Shown here: one piece after another, positions 36,973 through 49,703 of the stretch | Layout of the letters: every line of letters begins with the position of its first letter | Position numbering within the stretch: position 1 is the first letter of the stretch | Source: Colletes latitarsis | Taxonomy: Eukaryota; Arthropoda; Insecta; Hymenoptera; Colletidae | Length of the DNA: 64,000 nt | Direction: 5' to 3' | NCBI RefSeq assembly: GCF_051014445.1 | Contig: NC_135147.1 | Span: forward strand, 23,385,979 to 23,449,978 | Translations under genes and position numbers: made by a program | The notes under the pieces: generated by a model | The model's input: the letters and a program-made list of their open reading frames with translations, nothing else | Told to the model about the DNA's origin: nothing | Database searches by the model: none

Positions 36973-39900
36973 TTAAAATTTCGGTACACGCGCGGAGTCC
37001 CCAATTATTGGGTTTAAGATTCAGTCGTGAGTAAATATAGCCGTCTTGTAGGGCGGAGTTTCGACGCGTTCGCACCCGATTAGGTTATAAATATGTGGCC
37101 GAAGGGCCACTGGAAATAAACGAGAGTTAACGCATCGTGATGCATGACGAAAAGTTTAAACGCGTCGCGACGCCGCACACGGTGACAAAAAGTAAAAACG
37201 CGCCCCTTCCGTCGGCCTTGCTGCCACGAAAGCTCTTTCTCCGCTTACTAATTCCAAGGCGAGAGCCGATATGTACCAGTTCGAGACACGTGCTCGTCAC
37301 ATGTACCGAAACCCATCCAGCGAACGTCAACCAGCGGGTGGGAGGGGGCAGAGACGAAGAAGAAGAAGATCACGAGGAGCGCCACGACGTCGGCCAACGT
37401 ATCCACCGGTGGCGCATTGCCATTAACGCTTTTATTTCTACGATGTGTTGGGACGACAGCCGGTCGAACGACCGATTTTACTGTCGCTTCCGCGAATAAA
37501 CGCGCTCGAGAGGATACCGTGCGAACGTTTACGCGAAATCCAGAATTACTCGCAAGGAAACGAAATTCCTCGGGTTTTAAACCCGTACTCGTAACTCGGT
37601 AGATTTTTAAGAAATTCACGTACGAGGTTTTTAACGAAATATTTTGGGGGGGTGAAAATAACCGAAGCACCCACAGTCGTTTCATTTTCCTGAATCCTAG
37701 AATCGAGCAAGAACTTAATGAAATCTCCACAGAGACTCAACTAAGTATCCTAACCCCTTGACCTCTTAATTTCAAATAATTTGTCAAACCTATAATATTT
37801 AATTTCGTTTAAATTCGAAGTACAAGGAATTGCCACGAAAAAGAACAGATTTCTTTTATGAATACTTTGTAAATGTAAAAATGTGTTGATTTTAATACAT
37901 AATACTCGATGACGAGTGAGTAGCCTCATGACTGTGAAATTTGTAACGAGTCAGACTCGTCGTCGCACGGCAAGGAGTTAACTAGCGACTCGATTTCAAT
38001 TTTTCTACCCGGATAAGTGCAATCTCTCTTTGCATAGAAATCGTCCTCTAATGAATGTTCGATCAGGCGGGTCAGCCGCGGTCGAATGGACTCCGAGGGC
38101 CCCAGAAGGTGTCGCGAAAGGGGTCATCGTTAGTGTCGCGTTATTAATTCGCCCCGGTAGTCCCAATTAAGACAGAGCCTCACGTTCTGGCGGTAATTAT
38201 CATAGTAACAGCGTCGTTCCTAGCAGCAGCGCATCAGCGAACCGCAGCACCGGCCTCCCCAGTCCCCGTGGCATTAATTAGTGGAATCTTCGTACGTGCC
38301 TCGTCGCCAGCATCGACCGTGCGGATATCTCGCGCGCTTCTACGTATCTCGTTCCATTTCCTGTCCCGTTCCGTTCATCCTGGCCATTTTGACGGACCAC
38401 GGGGTACGGCAAGACGACGCGAACGCGTCCGCGGGAACGTCGGACGCGGTCCGGATTCAAATCGCGCTCCGTTTCATTTGCATACCACTGTCTGTCGTCG
38501 TTGGAGCGAATATCGGATTACCACTCGCGCGATTACGCGATTCTCGGCGCGTATTATTGCTAACGCGTCTAATGTTCCGCGTTAACCGAGACGACTTCGA
38601 CTTTGCGCAAGCGAACACGGGTTCGAGACGAAGTAAATTGAAAGCGTTCTTCGAACGTATTTGCAACGAAATGGTAAAAAGAAAATTAAGATTGCACGGT
38701 AGATTGTAAAATTGAATCGGTGTAGAAAAGGATTACAGTTCCGCGCGACGCATCCGTCACGGCGTCGCCTGCTTTGATCAGCTTTCTCCTCGATCCGATC
38801 GCTTTCCCAACGGCTCCGCGATCCGATCCACGCTTTCGCGAGCGTAATCGTAATGGCGGCGTGGCACGACTCCGCGCCGCGTGGTTTCGCGTCGGGCGAC
38901 ACCAGGCGTCGATACAAATCGGCGATTTATCACGTAGATCGTTACCGGATAAGTATCTCCGCGGATCCTCGCGGAACTGGTATCCTGGACGCCTGATGAA
39001 TCGTAATGCGATGTTCCCCGCCGCGCGGTTGTCTCTAGCGGCGACGAGGGCTCTCTTGGTCGCGTTACTTCTTCGCGTACGTACATACGTGTTGCGCCGG
39101 CCGAAGCGTACGCGCGTAATTGATATATCCATATACGCGGAGGCACCTATGATCTCCTCGGGCCAGTGGAGCCGACGCCGCCGCCGCCGCAGCCGCTGTC
39201 CCGCGTCCGATCGATCTGTATTCATAGGTCGTACGGCATAAAATATACTCGGCATGTCCATGAATCAGATAACTGTCACAGCCGCTCGGTCGATGTCTCA
39301 ATCAACCGAGCTCGTTCCTCGCCTTTGCGCGCCTCGCGCTCGCCAGCCCGCTTGTCCCCGACCGCTTTCTTTCCGTTTCGGCCAAGCGACGCCACTGCGA
39401 TTCACAATGCAAACGGTTGCCGCCTATCAAGGGGCTCCTCGACCACCCACTTCGACAAACCAATTGCTTTATTTAACTGTTCACTACGACTATTACTTTC
39501 CATTTTTATTTTCTCCCAATTTCGAATTACAGTGGTTTAATATTCAAGTAACCACATTTGTAATATATATTGTTTGATATAAAAAAATATTTTTTGCCAA
39601 AATATGAAGGATACATAATGAAATTTAGTAATATCAAGAAGCGGGATATGATCCTCGCTAATGGTGTAAAACGTTCGTATGTAGAACATTTTGATAGAAA
39701 ACGAAAATAATAGCAAACTCTATACCAAACATCTTTCGTTCGAAACATGTTTTTATACAACGTGTAGTTTCCAAGAAAAATTAATGAAAAATTTCGAAAT
39801 TCTAGAGTAGAAACATACAACGCGAAATATTTACGCCGTCCTCATTTTCATCATGGAGCCTTTCCAGCGTCTGGTACATTTTGTTGCGAATAAATAGCAC

Positions 39901-42900
39901 CGAGAATACCAAAATTGATCGTCGAAGCGTAACAGCGAAAAATGAACGATCGACGAGCGGTTGGTCGTGGTCGGTTTGTTTTGCAGCAGTGGTCCGCGCA
40001 CAGTAATTCCTCGCGCGTCGTCAGCCTCGCGCTAAACGCGTCCGAGCGCGCGAAACGCCAAATAATTTCAGGGATTGAAGACGCGCACCCTATTTTACGG
40101 TATCTATTAATAGTTGATATTTTGACTCGGTAAATAAGTGGCGGACGTCCGACGTTAATCGTTGACGAGCAGCGTCAGGTGTCGAAGTACGTGTTTCTCT
40201 TTCGACCGCTTCGACGTCGCTTCGCGCCGTTCTCCAAAGTTTGTGTAAACAATCGGCTGAAATCGCCGGCCCGTCCCGTCCGCTGCCCCGCCTCGCTCGA
40301 GGTTTTAAACATTCCCAAAAGTCGAAAGCAAAAAGCGAAGAGTCTCGACCGCGAAACGAGAGAGAGCGTTCGAGGAATCCGGACGGTTCCACTCGTTAAT
40401 CCGTACAAATTCGGCGCGGTCGCCTGTTTTTTCGTTCCCTCGGACTCTCGTATTCCCCGTCTCGTTTGACGATAGGCCGGTATTTTCGTCTGCTCTCTGT
40501 CGGTCCCGTTCTCGGCGACGCGTCTTGCGTCACCGTAGCCGCGGGAATTTCACAAAAGCCTCCTCATCGGATCAACGACGCGCGCCGTTCGACTTTGTAC
40601 ACAGGGCTTCGTCGTTGCGCAACGCCAAAGCAACCGAGTCCCGGCAGCCGGTCGATCGAAAAATCCCCGCGGCGATTACGTGCCGCGAAACACGGTTTTC
40701 CGCCTCGCGGATTAAGGCTAGGCGAGCACTATCGACTTTCCGTCGACCAAACTGTTTAGTCGGTCCGCGATTTCTCTTGGACTAAACGGTCCAGTTGCCG
40801 GTAAGACGTCGGGACAGATTCGTGCGCTACTTTAACGAGAAAATGAGAAGAAAAACGCTACGTCGCGTAATACAGGACGCGTTACGCAAATCGAACACGG
40901 GTCGTGTCCCAAATTGGCAAGACGCAAGAAGAAAAACTCCAAATGGCGAATATACTCTCATTCGATCGATCCTACGAAATGTTCCAAGGTTGTGGGAACA
41001 GCTGTAATCGTGTGACGAAATATGAAAAATGGCTAGGACAGCGAGGGGTTAATTCACGGGAAGGTCGATAGTACGTTCCCAGTTTAACGCGCGCGGCTGC
41101 ACGAGCATACTAAATTATCCCCGTCGCTCGGCTCATTTGTAAGACAAACTCTCTCAAAGTGCGCTCGCGGGCCGATTTCGTTCGCCTTGCGGAACAACCG
41201 TCGACGGGACAAACTCCGCATCGCGCCTCATCGCTCCCACAATCGCCAATTAATCTCTCGGTTAAGCAGATTCCCGGATTAAGCGACTGTCGCGGCGATG
41301 TTGAGATACGCGCGCGCTACGGGAAATCGAGCGAGGCGGTGTTCTCGCGCGGACCGCGACACCGCGGCCGCCGGAAGAGGGCCGGCCGCGAACGGAGATG
41401 GCGGGAAATAAAAAACAAAAAAAAAAAACAAGGAAACGGGGGAGCAACGGCGGGGGTGGGGCAGGATCCGTCGAGCCGCATTTCATCGCCGAAAATAGTT
41501 TCGGAATCGGCGAAGAGCTGCCTCTGCCGGTGGCAACTGGTCGAGGCCGCCGCTCCGAGCGAACGCGATGCCAAAACGAGCGTGTTTTGGTGCGTTGACC
41601 CCTTCCCGCCGGTTTCCAGCCGCGCGAAAAACCCTTTCCTTCCCGCGGAGATTGCCTATCGACCTTTATCTCTCACCGCTTTCAACCGTTTTTTTATTTC
41701 CAATACGGGAAGATCGGGGGATCTCGATCCGTCGAAAGGGAATTGACACGCAATTTTTATATTTAATTAATTCTAGTAAACGGAAGCTTTCTGTCGATAG
41801 AAATTATTTTATGTAGGATACCAAGACGTCCCACTAATGGAAATCGAGACAAAGTTTTTCTTTAAATCGATGACGTCGCATGTTGGAATTGCTCAATTAA
41901 TTTCAGGGCGACGGAAGAGACCGATCGTAGAAACCTTTTTAATAATCGACGAGCGAAAAGAAACTCTTTCTGCGTACATTAAACGTAATCGTGACATTTA
42001 AATGCATTTTAGTCACTGCTTCGCGCATAACTTAATTTATCCGATGTATAAATATTGCAGCTGATAAAAGCCAGTCGCGGAGGTACGAACGGTAAAGCAT
42101 AGTTTTATAGCGTTCGAATATAAAACGCACGCGCGAATAACTTTATTTTATAGTTTTTATCGCGCGGGCAGGCCGGGTAAAAATACTACAAACGTTTACT
42201 GCAAATATTACATCATATATATAAATACGGGATATTAAATTTTCCACTTAACGGCATTCGCGCTTTATCGTTCGTTATTGCGTGACATTCACGGTGTGTT
42301 TTGAAGGATGAAATATATTTCGGGGGCTTGATTTAACACCTTTCATATTTCAAACTCTCTAATACCGATAAATAAATTTCAGCTTTAACGGGCCAATATT
42401 TTGTCAACCTTTAACGACGGTGCTCGCAATTAACCCACGAATAATGTACAAACAAAGCTCCGCTTTCGACTAAATTATTGTTGAATATAATCCTATTGCA
42501 GGGCCAGCGAGTGGAAAATCTTTTTCCAAGCCGTACATGGTGCTTCCTAGTTTTTCCGATCGGCTGAGAAACTAATCTCGAGCATTATTACTGGATGCTC
42601 GATAAACTGTCATAAAAATAGCAAATGAGATAATAATAAATCTAATATGAAAAATCGCGTGAAATCGAGATCCACGAATGGGAATATCCCCTTAAGACGC
42701 GAGCACGAGTGATGAGCACGTGGAACACGATATCCAGAGTCGCGTAGGCAGACATCTTTTCTTCTTATTTCTCCGGAGTATCCTCCTCCTCATAGTACTT
42801 CCGCGCGTGGCGTATCAGCAAATAAATGTTTCTGTATCCGGTGCGTTCTACCTACACGGTCGAGCTGGAAGAAGGAAGGTCGGTTTCACGCTCGCCTAAA

Positions 42901-45306
42901 GACGAAGCCTCGAAGCGGATCCCCGCGGATGGAAGAAGCCACCGCGAGGTCCGTACCTCGCGAGGAGGAGCCAAGAAAGGGAAGAGAAGGTGGAGGAGAA
43001 ACACGGTCCTCGGTTCGACGGGATGGGAATAAGGAGTTTATTTTCGTCGGCCATATGCGCGGTTTATTTCGACAGTCCGCTCGGCCACCCTAAATAGAGG
43101 TAGGGGTCCCCGTCTCCGAGGAAGACGTTTTCGGTGGTCGAGCCTCTCTGTCCCCGTTGTCATCCTCGATCCTCTTCGCGGCGTCGATTTCTTCAAACCG
43201 CGCGCAGAAACGACGCCTCGCAGCGCGTGACGCTAATTGCTACCTGTTCCCGTTGGAATTATTGTGTTATCGTGGCGTTTAGGCCCGCCGGAGAGATCTC
43301 TCCTTACCGCCTCGCACTATTATGGCAATGGTACTAATGACCACGTATGCCTTATTGGTTTTCAATTATGATTATTAGCATTTTTCCTGGTTATTACGTT
43401 CGTGGCTGCAGGGGCTTCCGATCCCTCTCGCGATTGCTTGATTACATCGTACGCGCAGTCGACGGCAGAACCGGACTTTATACATATTTGTACAGTCGGG
43501 GACGAATCGTTGCGTATTATTAACCACTTTGATTCCACCGCAATTACCTGTCGCTAGACAACGGGTCCGGGAACGTGGGCGGGCAACAGATTTCCGATAG
43601 CCGAGGAATCCGTCGAAGTGGATGCGTTTGGACACTCCGGATAATTGACATAAGACACTAAATGAATTATGTGTTGTATAACGGAGTGTATTAACCTTCG
43701 GTTTCGTTTTTCCTTCGCCAGCTACTTAGACACCGTTCGAACCTTTTCAATCTCTCACGATTTCATTTCACAATTCCTTACGTGTCACAAGAACATTGAA
43801 TATTAAATCGACGCTTACAGAATTAATTTTAACTGGAACGCGTGGTGGCAAAACTTGCTCCGAAAATTCGACGTAAAAATTACGAGATTCGTCCATCGAG
43901 AACCGCGAGGGGAACGCTTCGACGTGGGACCGCGTGTTTCGGCTGCCCGCTCGTCCTCTCGAAATAGCGTATAGTCAGCCCGACGTGAGACTTCGCTTAT
44001 TCTTGACCCATCGGCTAAGTATAGACCGCGACAGCTCGAAAGAAAGAAGCACGGGGAGCGAGAGAGCGTTATTCTCCCTGACGTCAGCGTCGAGTCGTCA
44101 GGACTCGGCGTCTTCGGCCGTCGTCTGAGCGCCCGACGCAGCCCGGGGACGACGGCACGGGGACGGCGTAAACGTATAATTGGCTGCACTTAAATCTCTA
44201 TAACGCGGCAGTAAAAATGCGCGGTGCGCCGCGTAAATCAACACGAGCACGATATGGCCCCTAGCACCACGCGCCTACGGGGCCGTAAACGCGGCGCACA
44301 CGCGCGCAAACGGCGCATGCCGTCGACAATTTTCGCGACTTTCCACCGGGGCGATTTATTGCCGCGGTAAATTCGTGCTCGATTCGGCGACCGTTTAATT
44401 TTCGCCGACTACGCGGCCCGAGACACTTGTTTCTGCCTGACCATCGGCCTCCCCGTCGCGGACGCAAGCTTCTCGGAAAATATTCTTAACCCCAAACTCG
44501 TAATCCATCGAAAACGCGACCTTCTTACCGCGAACAATGTAGGAGATACGGGAATACCTCTCATCGTGTCGCTGTCGCCATTCTTCGCGACACCGAGTCA
44601 TCAGCGCCACCTGGGAGTCTCGATGCACGCTCCAACGCTTTAAGCTATCTAAGGTATCGTTACCAAACAACTTTCACTCCGGAGTATCAAATTTTTGACA
44701 GGTTTTCGTAATTAAAACTGAGTATACTTGGTAATTAATTTGAATTATCTAGACGATTCGACACAGAGTTCAACTGGAATAAAAGACGACGTTCAGTTTG
44801 TTTAAAATGTTATTATCTTTTAAATTCGGAGCCCGTCAGTCGAGCGTTTACTATCTACCGTTGCTTTAAAATTACAATCGGTCTATTGACAGTGGGGCTT
44901 TTTTCGGCGATTGAATTGTAAATGAGGATAAACGAGGATTTTGTCCAGCTGCGCGATGCTCGGAGTCGGCAACGAGTCATTGATCTCGATCGCGGTCGGA
45001 GAAACGGCTTCGCCTTATCAGTGACAGGACGTGGGCTGTCGGTCACGCGTGAATAGCGACGCAGCTGGATTACGCGCGCGGCGATGCGCTTCAAAAGGCG
45101 CGCGGTTAGATTCTTAATTGCGTGTCAATACTTCGCGGTGAAATCGTTTGCGCGAACGCGGGGATGTTGCGACTCTATCTTTTGGCAAACAAGATACGCA
45201 ACGCAGACGAGCACGATCTATTAAGGCTGTACCTTAATCATTCGTTGTTTTCTGTAATCAGTCAGACAAATGTTTCGAACTCATGTAGATCTTACAAGCT
45301 CTACTA
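36973..45306. other. hth intron, no gene seen apart from the MITE at 37754
   Basis: CpG-rich DNA with AT-rich patches at about 39540-39840 and 41980-42480. A CCG run is at 39177-39196 and an A-rich run at 41408-41432. No splice-flanked coding segment or RNA gene is recognised. Confidence 0.65.
37754..37977 (+). mobile_element. piggyBac-like MITE, family 1, full-length copy
   Basis: 224 bp between CTAA (37750-37753, altered TTAA) and TTAA (37978-37981). Ends CCCCTTGACCTC and GGCAAGGAG are inverted. The interior in reverse complement aligns along its length with the 6752-6987 copy, including the CACAGTCATGAGGCTACT block and the ACGAGTCAGACTCGT palindrome near the right end. Confidence 0.82.
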
Positions 45307-45795
45307 CTGGGAAAAATTTTAATGGGAGATTCTAGAGGCCACAATAAGACGAAAATGAAGAATACCAATTTGTTGATTGAGACTTCGTTAGAAAGTAAAT
45401 TAATGTTTAAACAATCTGTAAACAGCTGCATGCGAGTGACAGTAGTTCTCATCACAGACAAGGTATACGTGTAGATCTTATATTCAATGTATTTTTTCAG
45501 CCCATTTTTTTGGGATTCTAGAGCCCCATTAATATGCACTGTTTCATTTTGAAACATTAAAATCCTCCAATCCGTTCAAAAGTTATGATGCTTTAAACAT
45601 ACGCATGAAATTTCAGGGAATTCAGGTATTCATGATCAGACATCGTATTTTCGGTAAAGAATTTTTTTCTCGAAAGTGCGTAGGATTTCGGGAGTATGTC
45701 TATACACCAAAAATGATTGTAATTGACCCCTGCAACTAACAATAATTTTTCCAGAATGATTTGAAATTTTTTAATTTTACCAGTTTTCTTGATTT
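45307..45795 (+). mobile_element. partial copy of the long-TIR element
   Basis: Begins CTGGGAAAAATTTTAATGGG and AGATTCTAGAGGCCACAATA, as at 59754. Later it matches the interior at 60297-60350 (AATCCGTTCAAAAGTTATGA) and the 113-bp sub-repeat (CTCGAAAGTGCGTAGGATTT at about 45670). The CAGGGTG tip and right inverted repeat are missing, so this is a deleted or truncated relative. Non-coding. Confidence 0.75.
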
Positions 45796-45828
45796 CCCAA
45801 TAAATCATTCCTGTTTCGTAAAATAACT

Positions 45829-45930
45829 ATCCTTTAAAGCATTTAAGAAATAATGAACTAATGGAGGGTTACATAAATTTTCAAATAATTACATTGACAA
45901 ATATTAGTCAGAGAATTGACCATTTAAGGG
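45829..45930 (+). mobile_element. piggyBac-like MITE, family 2, right part
   Basis: Starts within CCTTTAAAGCATTTAAGAAA and continues through AATGAACTAATGGAGGGTTA and ACATAAATTTTCAAATAATT to CCATTTAAGGG, followed by TTAA (45931-45934). It matches the right half of the 18717 copy. The left end is lost where it abuts the 45307-45795 element. Confidence 0.75.
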
Positions 45931-45934
45931 TTAA

Positions 45935-47595
45935 AGAAACCAGAGATTTAATTCCTGAAATGAGAGAAATTGTGGAAGAACCCCAGTTTGGCCACCATTA
46001 CCATCTAACATTCTTCCCCGGAAGCTACCCCCTGAAGCGTGTACTCGCGTTTTCTAAGTGTGTCCGGTGCACGGTGTTCATCTTCGGTTTCTTGCTCGTG
46101 CCGGATGGTTTTTCGTAGGGATTAGTTCCTCCCGCGGAAATGAGAAATTCCTGACGGGCGCGCTTCTTCGGCTGATACGTCAGGGGCACGGTAACGGCAG
46201 CGCGCGATCGGCACGCTACATTAACTCGATTCACCGAGTAAATTAACTGCAATCAGGGGGACGATCCGCTGGCCATTCCGTTATTCCGCTAGCCGGCCGT
46301 CGGCCGTTCCGCGCGCCTCTAGACCGCTCTATTCGCTCGCGCGGAGCCGTCGTTACGCCAGGAATAAGGGAAGGACGAAGGACTTAACGTCGTTTTTGTT
46401 GGCCAAGCGAGGACCATCCTCTCCGCCCGATGGACGAAAACAAGCCTGCCCCGAGGAAGGGAAACGCCGGCGACGCCAAGACTCCTGGCTCCTTGTGAAG
46501 CCAACCGTGAGGATTCACGCTGATGATGTGATTTCTTGGTGGTTATTCCGTGGTTGCGTATATTTAGTCTCCCCTCTGGCCCGTGGGGTACCTTGCACGG
46601 TCATATTTTGCGATACTGCTTACCAGTTTCGAACGTCCATTCCTTATATACCTGTTCAAATACTATAAACTATCTCACTCGATGAACACACAGCTCCTCT
46701 CGTGCCCACGTGTCCTCGCTTGACAATCTAGGAATACCATTACCCGCCGAACGGTTCATAGGGGGTTGAAAAGATTAAAAGATCATCGATGGAACGTTTC
46801 ATTGGCTGGTGTCGGAGAAGGTTCTCCGAGTGTTGCCACCCATAATCGAACATTCCGACCCTCGTCCATTATTTTCGCTCATACCCCCCTCCGAATCTCG
46901 TCCTGCGAATCGAATGGCAGGTGGTCGAAGTCGATCCCCTCGTCCTGGTTCCTAGATCGCTGGAGGAAAACGAGGAACGCGAGTGTACGGTCGCGCTTGG
47001 GTCCCATTTCCATCGATCTCCCGTCGTTCCAGGCCGTCTGCTTGACGGACAAATTTTTCGTCCTCCTACGACGACCTTCGGTCACCCTTTTTCTCCCGAC
47101 GGCCCGGTTTGGACGAATTCAAAGTTAATCTCGGCCACGAGACCGTTTCTCCGGACGTAGGGCAGGCGGTGGCTGGCTGGCGCCCCCGGGCGACCTGTCA
47201 TCGTGAAACCCCTGGGAGCACCGGGCTCACCCTGATCTCTCTGTTACGATAGAACCTTGGGAACCGGAGCCTTGGGCAGCACGATAAGGCTCGGTCATTT
47301 ATAATCCGTCGGCGTAAGTAGCCTGCCGTTCTCTTTTCGCGCTGATTGAGAGAGAAAGGAATAAAGGGAGCCTCGAACTTCCGGCCGCTCTAGCGAGATG
47401 GATCGACGAGGACGTCAGGTGAATTCTGATGATGATGCTCTCCGCTCCCGACCGGGACCATTTTCGACCGTTACTTCTGCTCTACTTAGGCTACTGTTCG
47501 ATAGACACGCGACCTTTCCTTTAACTCCGAAACAACGTGGGTGGTTACCATTTTCTTCCGTTGCAATCTGTTTTCAATATTTTTCTGTTCGTATA
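45935..47595. other. hth intron, no gene seen
   Basis: Unique-looking CpG-rich DNA between two transposon remnants. No exon or RNA gene is recognised. Confidence 0.65.
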
Positions 47596-47885
47596 CAGGG
47601 TGCCTCGTAGCATCTGGGACCCACTTCAGGGCTAGATTCTACACATAAAAACAATAAAAAAAGACCTTGTTTTCAAGTTATGACGAGTTTCTTCTTTAAC
47701 ACACATTTGCAATAAATGTTCGAAATGAGGTCTGGAGAATTCTTATCATTGACTGTCTTACACTTTCCATTTGTCCAGGCATTGTTCGAATTTCATGGTA
47801 GCCTGGTACAATTCCTTCGCGTAGCTCGAACACAAGATCGAGTAGGACGTATGTTTATATGAACATTTTTATTGTTTTCACCCTG
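47596..47885 (-). mobile_element. Tc1/mariner-like deletion derivative (CAGGGTG ends)
   Basis: 290 bp, from CAGGGTGCCTCGTAGCAT after TA (47594-47595) to CACCCTG before TA (47886-47887). On the minus strand between about 47830 and 47700 it reads YHEIRTMP, ESVRQSMIRILQ and then a stop, resembling the last part of a Tc1/mariner-type insect transposase; the fragment aligns with that at 7000-7120. The catalytic D,D region is absent, so it is a non-autonomous derivative made by internal deletion. Confidence 0.72.
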
Positions 47886-49703
47886 TATTTGTAACGCGTT
47901 AGATAGATGGAACATGAAGCTAACCCAAATCTTCGAACTTGACATTCTTGACGTCTCGTAAAAGTTACAGCGTTTTGAAATATCACGTAGAAATATATTG
48001 GCATAGAGTGAGACGATTCGCGGAAAAGTATGATCAATCTTGAACCAAGAAAATATACGCAATAAGAGTTTAGTAGCCCGTCTAGAGAGCCAAGAAACCT
48101 CCCAGCGAGCAGTCCATCGAGTTCATCAGCGTCCAAGATAATTAATGCGTGGCATGGATCTGACGGAAGGGGGGGATCGTACCTGTAACTGGCTGCTGGC
48201 CGATAATTTATAAAAATGATATTTGCCTCGGGAAAGCGTGACCGTAAGCCGTCTTAATATCTCTCATTACCGTCTCGATGCTCGAATCCCCGGTGACCGT
48301 GCAATTAAAAAGCTAAGATTGATAAATGACGGGGAATTAATGCGCCCGGGGATGGAAAAGAAGGGACGGAAAGGGGATGGCCTCGGAATCGGGGCTGGAA
48401 CGTTTAGGGACCAGCCAGCGAAAGAGGGACAGGGTGATTGCGGGTGGCTTAATGGTGTTTGTATGCATGGGAACCGGCCTTTGGGGTGAGGTAGTTATCG
48501 CCCGGTATAGTTTGCGCCGAAAATCGGGACCCGTGGTTTAAAGTGCTCGAAAATCTTACCCTCGACAATATATTCCGAACATTCAACGGGGAATTGCTTT
48601 TGGAATAATAACTCTTCACGCTTCAACGTTTCCAGTTAGATATTTCCAGTTGGACAGATTTTCATTTGCAATAAAAATTTTTAAAGGTTACTCTGATTTC
48701 GTAAAAACGCATCTGTACTGTTCGCCGAGTTCTGAGACGAATTTTTTAACGATATTACAAATGTACGTATGTATATCGACGTTATATTTAAACATAAGGG
48801 GACATAAAATTGTAAGGAAATAAAATTTCTGTTACGTGCTTCGAAACGTGACGAACGGAAACGGTAGACCAGTTCGTTAGTACCTGGGAAGAACTTGTTG
48901 ACTCGCGGAACAATACGATCGTAAAATGTCACCCTGGCTCGACGATCCCAACAACCGGCTTCGGTCGATTCCAAGAATCGGGTCCGTTTAATTAGCGAAA
49001 ACGTTCCGTACGCACTTTATTCTCTTGGAAACGTCGGTCTTCGTCCTTCAGGAAATCGGGGGACCCTCGAATTGTTGTCATGGATCACGGCACATTCGTA
49101 GCCTTGGTGCGGTCGAGTCAAGACGCGTTTCATACCGATCCTAACATTGAAGGTTCGAGGCTACGATTTATCGCAATATTTAACGTTTATCGCGATATGT
49201 ATGCTATCGGTGAGCGAGTATAGTTATTCAGTATTAAATTGGCCCGTCATAATCTGGACTAAAGCCATTCGCGACGATCAATTTCGGACGTTGGAAATCC
49301 TACAAGATTGGAACGATGACTCCAGGTTAGATTCTGCTTTATTTCGTTGTCTCTGTCATGTATTGACGTTATTTGGTAGTGTTTATGAATTCTATTCATC
49401 GAGGAATTTAGTACAATCAATATAATCAATATACCATTACATGATCTACGCCAGCATTGGCCTGCCAATCGTTTATTTGTCTTTTGTTTAGTTCTTTGCC
49501 AGACCTCGCTGCGACAACCAGTGTATTTTTTCAACGTGTAAACTGTATATATTTTATTACAAAAATTCCCCATTCTTTATTCCAAAATCCCACGTTCAGT
49601 AATTGAATTGAAATGAAATATCTCCGAGTTCCAGAGCTCGTTGGACCATTTTTACAGTAATTGAGCCACTTATTAACGATCGTTTGTGTTTGAATTGTTT
49701 TAG
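47886..49703. other. end of the 34.9-kb hth intron
   Basis: No gene seen. The last 150 bases before exon B are AT-rich and less CpG-rich than the surroundings, as expected for the branch-site and acceptor region. Confidence 0.7.
49604..49703 (+). promoter_or_regulatory. hth: intron end before the homeodomain exon, with a competing upstream acceptor
   Basis: The last 100 bases of the intron hold two acceptor-like sites: CCATTTTTACAG ending at 49657 and the used site TTGTTTTAG ending at 49703, 46 bases apart. The upstream one follows a better pyrimidine run than the downstream one. Splicing to it would shift the frame (46 is not a multiple of 3) and, after 16 codons, reach a TGA at 49705-49707, so the product would lack the homeodomain. 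Whether the upstream site is used cannot be told from the sequence. Confidence 0.4.

Noticed and set aside
40411..40425. ACAAATTCGG as a candidate for the missing DNFGTSAS microexon
   Set aside because: Reads KFGA and not NFGT, with no AG before it or GT donor at 24 nt.
45307..45795. Direct and inverted repeats that could suggest a CRISPR-like array together with 59874-60655
   Set aside because: The repeats are long, diverged transposon sub-repeats without regular spacers, in a eukaryotic intron.
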